This document shows positions 32,048 through 41,986 of a stretch of 42,180 nt of DNA, in pieces. The notes under the pieces were generated by a model. The model had not been told where the DNA came from. It saw nothing but the letters and a program-made list of their open reading frames with translations, and did not search any database. Each line of letters starts with the position of its first letter. Positions within the stretch are counted from its first letter, which is position 1. The DNA is from Gammaproteobacteria bacterium (GTDB lineage: Bacteria; Pseudomonadota; Gammaproteobacteria; GCA-001735895), in NCBI GenBank assembly GCA_029864185.1, contig JAOTTY010000004.1, positions 1 to 42,180 on the forward strand, given 5' to 3'. Made by a program: the position numbers and the translations under genes.

Positions 32048-32790
32048 ATTTGCTCCAGCCAGACTTGCAGTGGCTCGATACCACCGTGGCGGGTCAAATC
32101 GATTTGCATCGGCGTAACCGATGCGGTGGCGTGTTCGACCGCGTGAAAATCGGTACCCGGTCCCGCGTCCTGCGCCGCGCCGGGAGGGCCCACCCAGTAA
32201 ATCGGACGCCCGTAGGGGTCGCTTTGCCTGACCATGGATTCGGCCCTGTGCCTGAAACCCAGCCGCGTTGCCCTGGTCGCAATAACCGCATCGATCGGCA
32301 GGTCCGGGACATTTACGTTGAGCAAGGTATCGTCCGGCAGCGGATCGCGCGTGAGTCGCTCGACCAGGCGGCGGGTGACCAGCGCCGCGCTCTGGTAATG
32401 GGTGGCCGGTTTCCCGACCAGCGACACCGCGATCGCGGGCAGGCCCAGGTAGCGGCCCTCCATCGCGGCAGCAACGGTGCCGGAGTAAAGCACGTCGTCG
32501 CCGAGATTGGGGCCGGCGTTAATACCGGAAACGACCATATCCGGCGTACTGTCGAGCAATCCCGATAGCGCCAGGTGTACACAATCCGTTGGCGTACCGT
32601 CGACATAGTAAAATCCGTCCTCGGACTGGTGCACCCGCAGCGGCCTCATCAGGGTCAGCGAGTTGCTGGCACCGCTTTTGTTTCGATCAGGTGCGACCAC
32701 GGTAATTTCGGCCACCTGTGACAATTCCTGCGCGAGTATTTTGATACCGGGGGCCAGATAGCCGTCATCGTTGGTAATGAGAATATGCAT
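32044..32790 (-). CDS. surE: 5'/3'-nucleotidase SurE
   Basis: MHILITNDDGYLAPGIKILAQEL, VVAPDRNKSGASNSLT, VSGINAGPNLGDDVLYSGTVAAAMEG. Confidence 0.98.
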   Translation of the reverse strand: MHILITNDDGYLAPGIKILAQELSQVAEITVVAPDRNKSGASNSLTLMRPLRVHQSEDGFYYVDGTPTDCVHLALSGLLDSTPDMVVSGINAGPNLGDDVLYSGTVAAAMEGRYLGLPAIAVSLVGKPATHYQSAALVTRRLVERLTRDPLPDDTLLNVNVPDLPIDAVIATRATRLGFRHRAESMVRQSDPYGRPIYWVGPPGAAQDAGPGTDFHAVEHATASVTPMQIDLTRHGGIEPLQVWLEQM

Positions 32791-32880
32791 CGGGGAAGAA
32801 TTCTATATGATTTGAATGTAGGTCAGAGAACATTTTCGGATAATAATAGCGAAATTAGGCATTTACCCCGTGAATACTCC

Positions 32881-33384
32881 ATGAACGACGAAGACGATTC
32901 CGAATTTGCCAGGCTGATACCGGGCGTCAAGCGACTGCAAACCGACCGCATCAACCTGTTCCGGCAACGCAATCGTAAAAAGCCTGCACGGATGGCGCCG
33001 CAGCAGGATACCGCGATCGAGGACGACGCGACTTTCCGCGCCACGCCGCAGCGCGACGCCTATTTCAATTCCGGCCTGCAGAAAAAACTGCAGCGCAGAA
33101 TTCGCCAGGGCCTGATTCGACCCGAAGCCAGCCTCGATCTGCACGGCTGCCGCCAGCAGGAAGCCCTGCAAATGCTGCAGCATTTCTTCGCCAACGCGCT
33201 GCAACAACGCCAGCGCATGATCGTGATAATCCACGGCCAGGGTTACCGATCGCAAAACGACGCGATACTGAAACCGCTGGTGCAGCGCTGGCTCACGGGC
33301 CGGCCCGAGGTCCTGGCCTGGTGTCCAGCGCAACCACGCGACGGTGCCGCCGGCGCCAGCTACGTCTATCTCCGCTCCAGCTAA
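32881..33384 (+). CDS. Smr domain endonuclease-like protein
   Basis: SLDLHGCRQQEALQMLQHFF, IIHGQGYRSQ...LKPLVQRWL Smr motifs; start at 32881. Confidence 0.93.
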   Translation: MNDEDDSEFARLIPGVKRLQTDRINLFRQRNRKKPARMAPQQDTAIEDDATFRATPQRDAYFNSGLQKKLQRRIRQGLIRPEASLDLHGCRQQEALQMLQHFFANALQQRQRMIVIIHGQGYRSQNDAILKPLVQRWLTGRPEVLAWCPAQPRDGAAGASYVYLRSS

Positions 33385-33453
33385 TTCGAACCCCTCGGGG
33401 TGCCCCGCGTCGCCGACGCCCCTGCGCGCAGGCAATGCCTGCTCGCCTCAACG

Positions 33454-34221
33454 CTAATCGACCGGCCAGTTAATCTCGCGCGCGGTGTAGGTACCGACCA
33501 GCACCTCGTCCAGCGACCGCGGCATTTCAAGCTGCAGCGGCGATAGCGGAATCCGGCCGCCCATGATTTCCGCCTTGCGCTGCGGCAACAGGGGCTGGCG
33601 GTAAGGTTCCGCGTAACCCTCGGGGTGTAGCGGCATGTTAGCGGCGTCGTACTTGTCCTTTGCACCCAAAGTGTGCATCAGTTCATGGGTGATCACGACC
33701 TGGTTGGAGCCGCGATAGGATTTATCGGCAAACGCGTTGATGAGGCCGATCAGCCCGCCCCGCAAACCAACCGAATGACCCAGCGAGTGCGTCGTCGCGG
33801 TATCGTAGTAGCTGACAAAAAGCTCGATATCGCCGTCGTCGCTGTCGCTGCTCCAGGCGCGGTGAGCGGACCAGGCCCTGAACTTCAGGCTCCACCAGAT
33901 ATTCTGCAGTATGTTGCGACCCGACGGCGGCTGCGGCGGATGTGACTGCAGGCGACCGTTATACTCGACGTCGATGGCGTCGATCCCGATACCGTAGCGA
34001 CTCGCCTCGCGATTGACGAATTCCTCGATCGCCTCGAAGCTCGCGCTGGTCAGCGTATCGATATAATCGTCGGTGGCTTCCCTGCCATCGCCGTTGACCG
34101 CGTAAATCCTGACCCACAGAGGATGCTCCCAACTGGTCGAGCGCATTTTGTTCAGGGCTTCGTTGACCGCCACGAATAATAAAATCAGGAGCAGTATCAG
34201 ATAACGCAGGTTCCTGTGCAT
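33454..34221 (-). CDS. Putative membrane-anchored zincin metalloprotease, uncharacterised
   Basis: N-terminal TM/signal; VVITHELMHTLGAKDKYD (HExxHxxGxxxxxD); downstream AEIMGG resembling a Met-turn. Confidence 0.72.
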   Translation of the reverse strand: MHRNLRYLILLLILLFVAVNEALNKMRSTSWEHPLWVRIYAVNGDGREATDDYIDTLTSASFEAIEEFVNREASRYGIGIDAIDVEYNGRLQSHPPQPPSGRNILQNIWWSLKFRAWSAHRAWSSDSDDGDIELFVSYYDTATTHSLGHSVGLRGGLIGLINAFADKSYRGSNQVVITHELMHTLGAKDKYDAANMPLHPEGYAEPYRQPLLPQRKAEIMGGRIPLSPLQLEMPRSLDEVLVGTYTAREINWPVD

Positions 34222-34230
34222 CGCTAGACT

Positions 34231-35241
34231 TCAGCCGAGCAAAGTTTCCGCCTGCTGCAGCACTTCTATGCCGGCGGTTTTAGAATGGCTGTTTTCAGCG
34301 ATGAAGCGTCTCCAGCGCCGCGCGTTCGGTTTACCGTTGAAAAGCCCCGTCAAATGCCGCGTCATGCGCGACAGTGGTACGCCAAGACCCAGCTGTCGCT
34401 CGATATAGGGATACATTCGGTGCAGGATTTCGCGCCGGCTGCCGCAGATGGCTACTTGCCGATCAAAAATCACGCGGTCGACATCGTGCAGCAGGTAAGG
34501 GTTGTGGTAGGGCTCGCGGCCCAGCATTACCCCGTCGACGTGGCGCAGGTGTTGCTGGCAGGCGTCGAGCGTTTTGATGCCGCCATTGATGACGATTTCG
34601 TGATCGGGGAAATCCCGTTTCAGGCGGTAAACCCAGTCATACTTCAACGGTGGAATTTCACGATTCTGCCTCGGATTGAGCCCCTTTAACCACGCGTTGC
34701 GCGCGTGCACGATCAGGGCCTCGGCGCCGGCCTCGAGCTGCGCCGCGGCGAACGCGGCGAAGCGATCGTAGTCCTCCTGCTGGTCGATGCCGGTACGATG
34801 CTTCACCGTTACCGGCAGCGAAGTCGCCGACCTCAGGGCTGCCACGCAGTCAGCCACCAGCATCGGTTCGTTCATCAGGCAGGCACCGAAGCTACCGGAT
34901 TGCACGCGCTCGCTGGGGCAACCACAGTTGAGATTTATCTCGTCGTATCCGAAGTCGCCACAGATCCGGGCCGCGCGGTACAGCTGTTCGGGATCGGAGC
35001 CACCGAGCTGTACTGCAAGCGGATGCTCCTCGCCGCTGAATGCGAGCAGGCGCTCGCGGTCACCGTGCAGCACGGCCGCCGCCGCCACCATTTCGGTGTA
35101 GAGCAATATGTCGCTCGAAAAAAGGCGCAGAAAAAAACGGCTGTGGCGATCGGAGCAATCCATCATCGGCGCGATACAGAAGCGCCGATTCATCGGAAAA
35201 CTGCGCACCCGCGCCTGTACGACTTCGCTGCCCGGTCGCAT
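34231..35241 (-). CDS. dusA: tRNA-dihydrouridine synthase, DusA type
   Basis: CIAPMMDCSDRHSRFFLRL, INLNCGCPSERVQSGSFGACLM, VKHRTGID, VINGGIKTLD; start 35241 or 35193. Confidence 0.95.
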   Translation of the reverse strand: MRPGSEVVQARVRSFPMNRRFCIAPMMDCSDRHSRFFLRLFSSDILLYTEMVAAAAVLHGDRERLLAFSGEEHPLAVQLGGSDPEQLYRAARICGDFGYDEINLNCGCPSERVQSGSFGACLMNEPMLVADCVAALRSATSLPVTVKHRTGIDQQEDYDRFAAFAAAQLEAGAEALIVHARNAWLKGLNPRQNREIPPLKYDWVYRLKRDFPDHEIVINGGIKTLDACQQHLRHVDGVMLGREPYHNPYLLHDVDRVIFDRQVAICGSRREILHRMYPYIERQLGLGVPLSRMTRHLTGLFNGKPNARRWRRFIAENSHSKTAGIEVLQQAETLLG

Positions 35242-37370
35242 CAGGCTATTCTCCGTACATCCTGGACGTTGGGCAATTGCGATAACTTGTCGATGATGAC
35301 GACCAGTTCGTCGACGCTGTGGATCTCCATCGTCAGCCGCGTGTATACAATCTGGTCGTCCCGGTTGGTATTCGAATTGACATGCAACAGGTTGACCTTG
35401 AGATTCGCCAGAATGGTGCTGATATCCTGCATCAGCCCGGTACGCTGGTAGGCGCTCATGCTGACTTCGACCGGGTATACCGACCCGTTGTGGCCACCCC
35501 ACTCGACCTCGATCAGGCGCTGGCGCTTCTGTTCCGGTAGCGACAGGATATTCGAACAACTGCGCTTGTGAATGCTGATACCGCTGTTGATCGTGATAAA
35601 GCCGATTATTTCGTCCCCCGGCACCGGCTTGCAGCAACGCGCAAACTGGGTCATCAGATTGCCCACTCCCTGGATGCTGACCTCGTCCCTGGAAGACGGA
35701 GCCCTGGTCTCCTTCTTGATTTTCCTGAACGGATCCTGCTCGTTTTCAACCTGCAGAAAACCCAGGATCTGTGCCGAGGTAATCTGACCGCGCCCGATAT
35801 CGGCAAAGAACTGGTCGGCGTCCCTGCGTTTGAAATGTGCGACCAGCTGCTTCAGATCGGCGTTGTGGATCGAGTATTTGCTCAGGGTTCGGTCGTAAAT
35901 CGATTTGCCATCGAGCAGGTTTTGCTCGAAGTCCTGGTGGTTGAACCAGTTGCGCACCTTTGAGCGCGTACCGGCGGACTTGATGAAGCCGAGATTCTTG
36001 TTCATCCAGTCGCGGCTCGGCCGGCTCTCCTTGGTGGTCAGAATTTCGACCTCGTCCCCGGTTTTCAGTACCGTGGTCAGGTTAACGATACGCCCATTGA
36101 CCTTGGCGCCGCGACAGCGGTGACCCACTTCCGAATGAATGCTGTAGGCAAAATCCAGCGGCGTGCCTCCCTGCGGAATATCGACGATTTGCCCGGTCGG
36201 GGTGAAAACGTAAACACGATCGTTGGACAGCTCGGTCGAGATCTCCGAGATCGCATCGGAAACTTCTTCCGCCGATCCTTGCAGCAGGTCGCGCATTTGC
36301 GAAATACTGGATTCCATGCGCCGATCGAGTTTGGCGCCTTCCTTGTAACGCCAGTGCGACGCGACGCCAAGTTCCGAGTTCTGATGCATTTCATGGCTGC
36401 GAATCTGCACCTCGACCACCTTGCCGTCATCGGTTACCACGGCGGTGTGCAGCGAGCGGTAACCGTTTTCCTTCGGGTTCGCGATATAGTCGTCAAACTC
36501 CTTGGGGATGTGCTGCCAGGTGGTATGCACGATGCCGAGCACCGCGTAACAGTCGGCAACCGAATCAACCAGGATGCGCACCGCGCGCACGTCGAATAGT
36601 TCGTGAAATTCCAGGTTCTTGCGCTGCATCTTACGCCAGATACTGACGATGTGCTTGACCCTGCCCTCCACGTTGGCGTGGATTTCCTGCTCCTCGAGCA
36701 GCGCTTCGAGTCGCGTCGTGAACTTCTCGATAAAGGCCTCGCGCTCGCTGCGCTTTTCCTCGAGCAGGCTGGCGATGCGCTTGTATACCTGGGGCTCGAG
36801 CGCACGAAACGCCAGGTCCTCGAGCTCCCATTTGAGCAGTCCCATGCCCAGCCGATTGGCCAGCGGCGCGTAAATATCGAGTGTTTCCCGCGCGATCCAG
36901 CGCCGCAGTTCGTAATCCCCGTGCTTGAGCAGGCGCAGGCGCTCTACGCGGTAGCAAAGTTTGATCAACATCACGCGCACGTCGCCGATAATCGCCAGCA
37001 GCAAACGGCGCAGTTTCTCGGCCTGCTCGGGACTGTCGATGTGCGCCGGCGTGCCGTCTTTGAGAGTGTTTAACTGGTTTACGCCATGGGTCAGCCTGGC
37101 GATTTTGCCGCCGAACTCGTCTTCGATCGATTTTACGTCGAGCCTGTCGCGCAGGCCCGGGTCGCTGAGCAGGGTTGCGATCACCGTATCACGGTCGCTG
37201 CCGAGCTCTAGTACGCGGCGGGCAACGTCTATGCTGCGCGGCCTGCCCTTGTCCGGATGGTTCGAAGTGGACGCGTAATCCAGCGCGCGGGCGAGGTCAT
37301 CGTCCCAGCCAATCTGTCTGGTTACCGCGGCGATAAATGGTTCGTGATCAGCAGTGTTCACGGCCAGCAA
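35241..37370 (-). CDS. relA: GTP pyrophosphokinase RelA
   Basis: EFDDYIANPKENGYRSLHT, VVEVQIRSHEMHQNSELGVASHWRYKEG; TGS and ACT domains; degenerate HD domain (SNHPDKGRP, LLSDPGLRD) as in RelA rather than SpoT. Confidence 0.94.
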   Translation of the reverse strand: MLAVNTADHEPFIAAVTRQIGWDDDLARALDYASTSNHPDKGRPRSIDVARRVLELGSDRDTVIATLLSDPGLRDRLDVKSIEDEFGGKIARLTHGVNQLNTLKDGTPAHIDSPEQAEKLRRLLLAIIGDVRVMLIKLCYRVERLRLLKHGDYELRRWIARETLDIYAPLANRLGMGLLKWELEDLAFRALEPQVYKRIASLLEEKRSEREAFIEKFTTRLEALLEEQEIHANVEGRVKHIVSIWRKMQRKNLEFHELFDVRAVRILVDSVADCYAVLGIVHTTWQHIPKEFDDYIANPKENGYRSLHTAVVTDDGKVVEVQIRSHEMHQNSELGVASHWRYKEGAKLDRRMESSISQMRDLLQGSAEEVSDAISEISTELSNDRVYVFTPTGQIVDIPQGGTPLDFAYSIHSEVGHRCRGAKVNGRIVNLTTVLKTGDEVEILTTKESRPSRDWMNKNLGFIKSAGTRSKVRNWFNHQDFEQNLLDGKSIYDRTLSKYSIHNADLKQLVAHFKRRDADQFFADIGRGQITSAQILGFLQVENEQDPFRKIKKETRAPSSRDEVSIQGVGNLMTQFARCCKPVPGDEIIGFITINSGISIHKRSCSNILSLPEQKRQRLIEVEWGGHNGSVYPVEVSMSAYQRTGLMQDISTILANLKVNLLHVNSNTNRDDQIVYTRLTMEIHSVDELVVIIDKLSQLPNVQDVRRIA

Positions 37371-37371
37371 T

Positions 37372-39822
37372 TCAGGAACGCAATATTCTCATCGGAGAAA
37401 CATTATAAACCCTGCGGCTGACTAATGTGCCGGCAATTGTCAATACCAGCGTGGCGGATAGCAGGCTGTAGGCCCATACCGCAGGCGAAAAATGAAAGTC
37501 GATATTGAAGAAATACACGCTGATCGCCCAGCCGGCGGCGGTCGCGAAAGCGGCGGAGAAGAAACCGATCAAGGCGCCCATCAGCGTGAATTCGAGTACA
37601 TGTACCCGATACAGCTGGCTGGTATGCGCGCTGAGCGCACGCAGTAGCGACGACTCGATTTCGCGTTCCTGCCTGCCGGTCTGTATCGCAGCCAGCAGCA
37701 CGATCAGGGCCGAGGCCAGCGCAAACACGAAAAAGAACTGCAGCGCCACGCTGGCCTTGTCGACGATGCCGCGAATTCGCGCCATCAGTTCGGTGATATC
37801 GAGCAGCGTTATCGACGGAAAACGTTTCAGCAACTGCTTCAGGTCTGCCTTGTTCCGGTCCCTGATCAGGGCGCTCAACAACCCGGTCTGCGGCAGATCC
37901 GCGAGCAGCTCGGGATTGGCTATCAGGTAAAAATTCGGTTTGAAGTTTTCCCATACGACCGAGCGGATACTGGTCACCGGCGCGTGCAGGGTTTTACTGC
38001 CTACCGTCATGGTGAGTTCGTCGCCGAGCTCGAGGCCGAGTTTCTCGGCCATGCCCTGCTCGACCGATAGCTGCGCGCGCGGATTGTCGGCATCGATCCA
38101 GCTGCCGGCGATGATTTTGTTCTGATCGGGCAGCTGCGTCGAGTGCGTCATGTTAAAGGTGTGCTTGACCAGAAAATCGGCACGCGGATGCGGAAAGTCG
38201 ATCTGGTCGACATCGACCGAATTAATCTGCGACAGGCGCGCGCGCGCCAGCGCAAACGGCATCGAGGCTTCGATTCGATGCTCTCGCATAAACGCACCGA
38301 CGGCCTCGATGTCATCGCTGCGTATGTTGATCATGAAGTAATTCGGGATGTCGGCGGGTAGTTGCTCCTGCCACGAGCCGAGCAGTTCGTCCTTGACGAC
38401 CGCGATTAATAAAATCGCGATCAGCACGAGGCTGAAACCGGACATTATGTAAATCGCGCCGCGCGAACTGGCCCGCAGGCGGCTCAACAGGTACTGGCGC
38501 AACCAGAAACGCCGCCGCGAGGAATACAGCAGCAGCTTCACCATCAGGCCCAGAATCAGCGGCAGGATAAACGCGCAGGCCAGTACCAGCGCAAGGGTCG
38601 CCACCGCCAGTAGCGAACTTTGCATCAACAGCACCAGCACCGCGAATACGGCGACGATCGCGCTGCCCGATATCAGCAGGCCGCGCAGCCAGGATCGGCG
38701 GCTGACCACGGTGCGCAATACCTGCATCGGCGGCGTCGCGGTCGCGTTGACCAGGTACGGCAACGAAAAGCCGGTCAGCGCCAGCAGTCCGACCAGGCCC
38801 GCGGTGAGATAGGGGCGAAAGCTGTTCACCTGCGGCAATGCCTTGCCAAACCAGCCGTCCAGGGCCCATTGCAGCGGGAACTGGGTCATCCATCCGACCA
38901 GGATCCCGGTGACGGTCGCGGTAATCCAAAGCGTCCCCAGCTGTCGCAGGTAATACCTGAACAGGTTTCCCTGCGATATGCCGAAGGCACGCAGCATCGC
39001 GACCTTCGGCGCCTCCTGCTGCGCGGTATAGCGCGCCGTAATCGCGATCGCGGACATCGCGATCACGAGGGTCAACACTATCGCGAGCGCGAAGAACTTG
39101 CGCGTGCGTTCCAGCGCCTGGCGCATTTCCGGACGCGCGTTTTCGAGGTCCTGGATTTCTTCGCCGGGCTTGACGTTGATCGTGAGCCAGTTTTTGAAGC
39201 GCGTGATATCGGCCGGCTCGCCGGCGAACATCATACGGTAGCTTACCCGGCTGCCGGGAACCACCAGCGCGGTCGCGGCGAGGTCGTCGAGGTTCATCAG
39301 CACGCGTGGAGCGAGATTGAATATCGCGCCCCCGCGGTCGGGCTCGTAAGTCACGAGCCAGCTGGTGTCGAAGTCTTTTTCGCCGAGCGTGATGCGTTCG
39401 CCGACCAGCTGAGCGAGCTTGGTGTCGACCCAGACCTCCCCTCGCGCCGGGATCTCGGTGGTTGCCGCACGATCTCCGGTCACCTCGCGAGACCGCTCCA
39501 GGCGGCCGCGCAACGGGTAGGCCCCGTCGACGGCCTTCAGTTCGACCAGGACGGGATCGTCGTCGATAAAGATTGCACTGCGCAGGCTGGCGCTACGGCT
39601 GACCTGCAGGCCAAACTGCTCGGCCGTTGCGCGGTATTCGTCGGCAAATTCGGCACTCGACAGAACCACCATGTCCGCCGCCAGCAATTCACTTGCCTGG
39701 CGGTCGAGCAGCAGGCCGATACGGTCGGTAATCAACTGGCTCGAGGTGACGATGCCGACGGTGATCACCGTGGCGACGAACATCAGCCAGTAGGAATGGA
39801 TGGTTGCGCGCTTGACGTTCAT
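37372..39822 (-). CDS. ybbP: ABC transporter permease, FtsX-like (YbbP family)
   Basis: 816 aa with two FtsX-like TM blocks; overlaps the ybbA stop. Confidence 0.9.
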   Translation of the reverse strand: MNVKRATIHSYWLMFVATVITVGIVTSSQLITDRIGLLLDRQASELLAADMVVLSSAEFADEYRATAEQFGLQVSRSASLRSAIFIDDDPVLVELKAVDGAYPLRGRLERSREVTGDRAATTEIPARGEVWVDTKLAQLVGERITLGEKDFDTSWLVTYEPDRGGAIFNLAPRVLMNLDDLAATALVVPGSRVSYRMMFAGEPADITRFKNWLTINVKPGEEIQDLENARPEMRQALERTRKFFALAIVLTLVIAMSAIAITARYTAQQEAPKVAMLRAFGISQGNLFRYYLRQLGTLWITATVTGILVGWMTQFPLQWALDGWFGKALPQVNSFRPYLTAGLVGLLALTGFSLPYLVNATATPPMQVLRTVVSRRSWLRGLLISGSAIVAVFAVLVLLMQSSLLAVATLALVLACAFILPLILGLMVKLLLYSSRRRFWLRQYLLSRLRASSRGAIYIMSGFSLVLIAILLIAVVKDELLGSWQEQLPADIPNYFMINIRSDDIEAVGAFMREHRIEASMPFALARARLSQINSVDVDQIDFPHPRADFLVKHTFNMTHSTQLPDQNKIIAGSWIDADNPRAQLSVEQGMAEKLGLELGDELTMTVGSKTLHAPVTSIRSVVWENFKPNFYLIANPELLADLPQTGLLSALIRDRNKADLKQLLKRFPSITLLDITELMARIRGIVDKASVALQFFFVFALASALIVLLAAIQTGRQEREIESSLLRALSAHTSQLYRVHVLEFTLMGALIGFFSAAFATAAGWAISVYFFNIDFHFSPAVWAYSLLSATLVLTIAGTLVSRRVYNVSPMRILRS

Positions 39823-40508
39823 GATTGTCGATCCGTGAGCAACTCGCCCGATTCGATCAGGATCTGACGATCGCCGCGTTCCAGCAACTCGCTCTCGTGT
39901 GTCACCAGAACCAGGGTTGTCCCCGACTGGTCGCGCAGATGGAACATCAGGTCCGCGATCTGTCGACCGGTGCCGGCATCGAGATTACCGGTAGGTTCGT
40001 CGGCAAACAATACCTTTGGCCTGACCGTGAATGCACGTGCAATTGCTACCCGTTGCTGTTCTCCACCGGACAGGTGCTCCACCAGGGTCGTGGTTTTGCT
40101 CCCCAGCCCGACCTGCTGCAGGCTGCTCAGGGCGAGTTCCTGCGCATCGGCGACCCCGGCCAGTTCCAGCGGCAGCATGACATTTTGTATCGCAGTCGCT
40201 CCCTGCACCAGGTGGAACGACTGGAACACGAAACCGACGCGGCCGGCGCGTATCGACGAACGCTGTTCTTCGCTGCAGCCGCTCAGGTTTTCGCCGAACA
40301 GGAACACGTCTCCGGTGCTGGCCTGGTCCAGGCCGGCCATCAGTCCCAGCAGCGTGGTCTTGCCCGATCCCGAGGCGCCCTTGATCACGACCGCTTCGCG
40401 GTACTTAACATCGAGAGTTATATTCTTTACGATGTCGAGCTTTCCGTCCGGCGTAACAACGGATTTACCAACCCGGCTTAACGCGATGCATAAATTATCT
40501 TCAGCCAT
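39819..40508 (-). CDS. ybbA: ABC transporter ATP-binding protein (YbbA family)
   Basis: IKGASGSGKTTLLGLMAGLDQASTGDV, HLSGGEQQRVAIARAF, VLFADEPTGNLD. Confidence 0.94.
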   Translation of the reverse strand: MAEDNLCIALSRVGKSVVTPDGKLDIVKNITLDVKYREAVVIKGASGSGKTTLLGLMAGLDQASTGDVFLFGENLSGCSEEQRSSIRAGRVGFVFQSFHLVQGATAIQNVMLPLELAGVADAQELALSSLQQVGLGSKTTTLVEHLSGGEQQRVAIARAFTVRPKVLFADEPTGNLDAGTGRQIADLMFHLRDQSGTTLVLVTHESELLERGDRQILIESGELLTDRQS

Positions 40509-41115
40509 GTTCCTGCTTGTGATGCTCGGTATTCACACCTGTGGATTTGCGAAACACGCCGCGATCGATATCCTGATCCTGGGCGACAGTTTGAGCGCCG
40601 CCCACAATATCCCGGTCGATAAGGGCTGGCCCCGGTTGTTCAGCGATAATATAAGGTCAAGTTTTCCGCAAACAAGCGTCGTCAACGCAAGCATCAGCGG
40701 CGAGACCACCTATGGCGGGCTGCAGCGGCTGCCGCAGCTGCTGGACGAGCATCGACCGAGCCACCTGATCATCGAGCTCGGCGGTAACGACGGGCTCAGG
40801 GGCCTCAGCTTCGGCCAGAGCACCGAAAACATTAGGCAAATGGTGCGCCTCGCCCGGGACCGGGGCATTACGGTTCTGCTGATCGGGGTGCGCATGCCGC
40901 CAAACTTCGGCGCCGTCTATAATGCACGATTTCAGCGCATCTTCGAGGATATCGCCATAGAATTCTCGATCCCCTACCTGCCCCGGTTTCTCGAAGGCGT
41001 CGCCGGCAGCGACCCTGCCCTGATGCAATCCGATGGAATTCATCCCACCGCCATCGCGCAGCCGATCCTGGCGCAAAAGGTCGAGAAGAAGATGATCGAG
41101 ATTCTCAACCACTGA
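40486..41115 (+). CDS. tesA: TesA-type SGNH arylesterase/thioesterase I
   Basis: Signal peptide MHKLSSAMFLLVMLGIHTCGFA; ILGDSLSAAHNI, ELGGNDGLRG, SDGIHPTA; alternative start 40507. Confidence 0.94.
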   Translation: MHKLSSAMFLLVMLGIHTCGFAKHAAIDILILGDSLSAAHNIPVDKGWPRLFSDNIRSSFPQTSVVNASISGETTYGGLQRLPQLLDEHRPSHLIIELGGNDGLRGLSFGQSTENIRQMVRLARDRGITVLLIGVRMPPNFGAVYNARFQRIFEDIAIEFSIPYLPRFLEGVAGSDPALMQSDGIHPTAIAQPILAQKVEKKMIEILNH

Positions 41116-41797
41116 GCAGCGCCTCGAGTTCGTGCAAATCGGCGACCTGGTGCGGGGGTTCGGGCAAGTGCTCAGGCCACGGCATCCGTTCGCGGTTGAT
41201 CCAGACTGCCTGGTAGCCTGCCTCGATCGAGCCGACAACATCGTAGGCGGGATGATCGCCGACATAAACTATCTCTGCCGGGGACGCATCGAAACGCTCG
41301 GCCAGGTGCTCGTAAATCAGCGGATCGGGTTTGGCTACCTTTAGCTCCGCGGCGCTGACCGAATGTTCGATCAGGTGACCCAGCCCGACGTGCTCGACGC
41401 TGGCATTGCCGTTGCTGATGGCGCCGAGTCGATATTTTTGACCGAGTCGCTGCAGGCAGGGCATCACGTCGTCGTAGAACTCGACCTGTTGCCGCGCTTC
41501 GAAAAACACGTCGAAACCGTGGCGCGCGACCTGCCGGCCGTCGTAATCGTGCAACTCTCCAATATGGCGAAGGAAATCGCGCCGCATCAAGGTCATGTCG
41601 ACCGCGTAACTCTGATCGCGGGCACTGAATTCACGGCGCAGCTCGATCATTTGCAGCGGATCGTAATTCTCGGTGATGCGCGGATAATGTCGCTGCAGCC
41701 ACTGGTACAGCGTTTCTTCGGCACGATGAATCGTCGGCATGCAGGGCCAAAGGGTATCATCGAGGTCAAAAGCGATTACGGTTATCTGGTCGAACAC
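41105..41797 (-). CDS. HAD family hydrolase (YigB/YjjG-like)
   Basis: VIAFDLDDTLWP, GAISNGN, KPDPLIYEHL, VYVGDHPAYDVVGSIEAG. Confidence 0.88.
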   Translation of the reverse strand: MFDQITVIAFDLDDTLWPCMPTIHRAEETLYQWLQRHYPRITENYDPLQMIELRREFSARDQSYAVDMTLMRRDFLRHIGELHDYDGRQVARHGFDVFFEARQQVEFYDDVMPCLQRLGQKYRLGAISNGNASVEHVGLGHLIEHSVSAAELKVAKPDPLIYEHLAERFDASPAEIVYVGDHPAYDVVGSIEAGYQAVWINRERMPWPEHLPEPPHQVADLHELEALLSG

Positions 41798-41986
41798 GGC
41801 ACTTCCATTCAGCGCAGGGCGGAATTCTAAATGTTTTAATCCTGTAGCGAAACAGGGCGCGTGGCTGGCGCCGCTGATTACGCCGAATGGCGCGGGACCG
41901 AATAATCACTTTGCCGCGGCTTAATTCTTTAACTGCAGCCGAATGTTCTTTACTATTGGCGACCGCCAGGCTGCAGAACGCGTTAA

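Noticed and set aside
35241-37370. Assignment as SpoT
   Set aside because: HD hydrolase motifs are degenerate and the synthetase motif FDDYIANPKENGYRSLHT matches RelA.
38620-39867. 415 aa + strand ORF
   Set aside because: Antisense to the ybbP permease; polar low-complexity translation.
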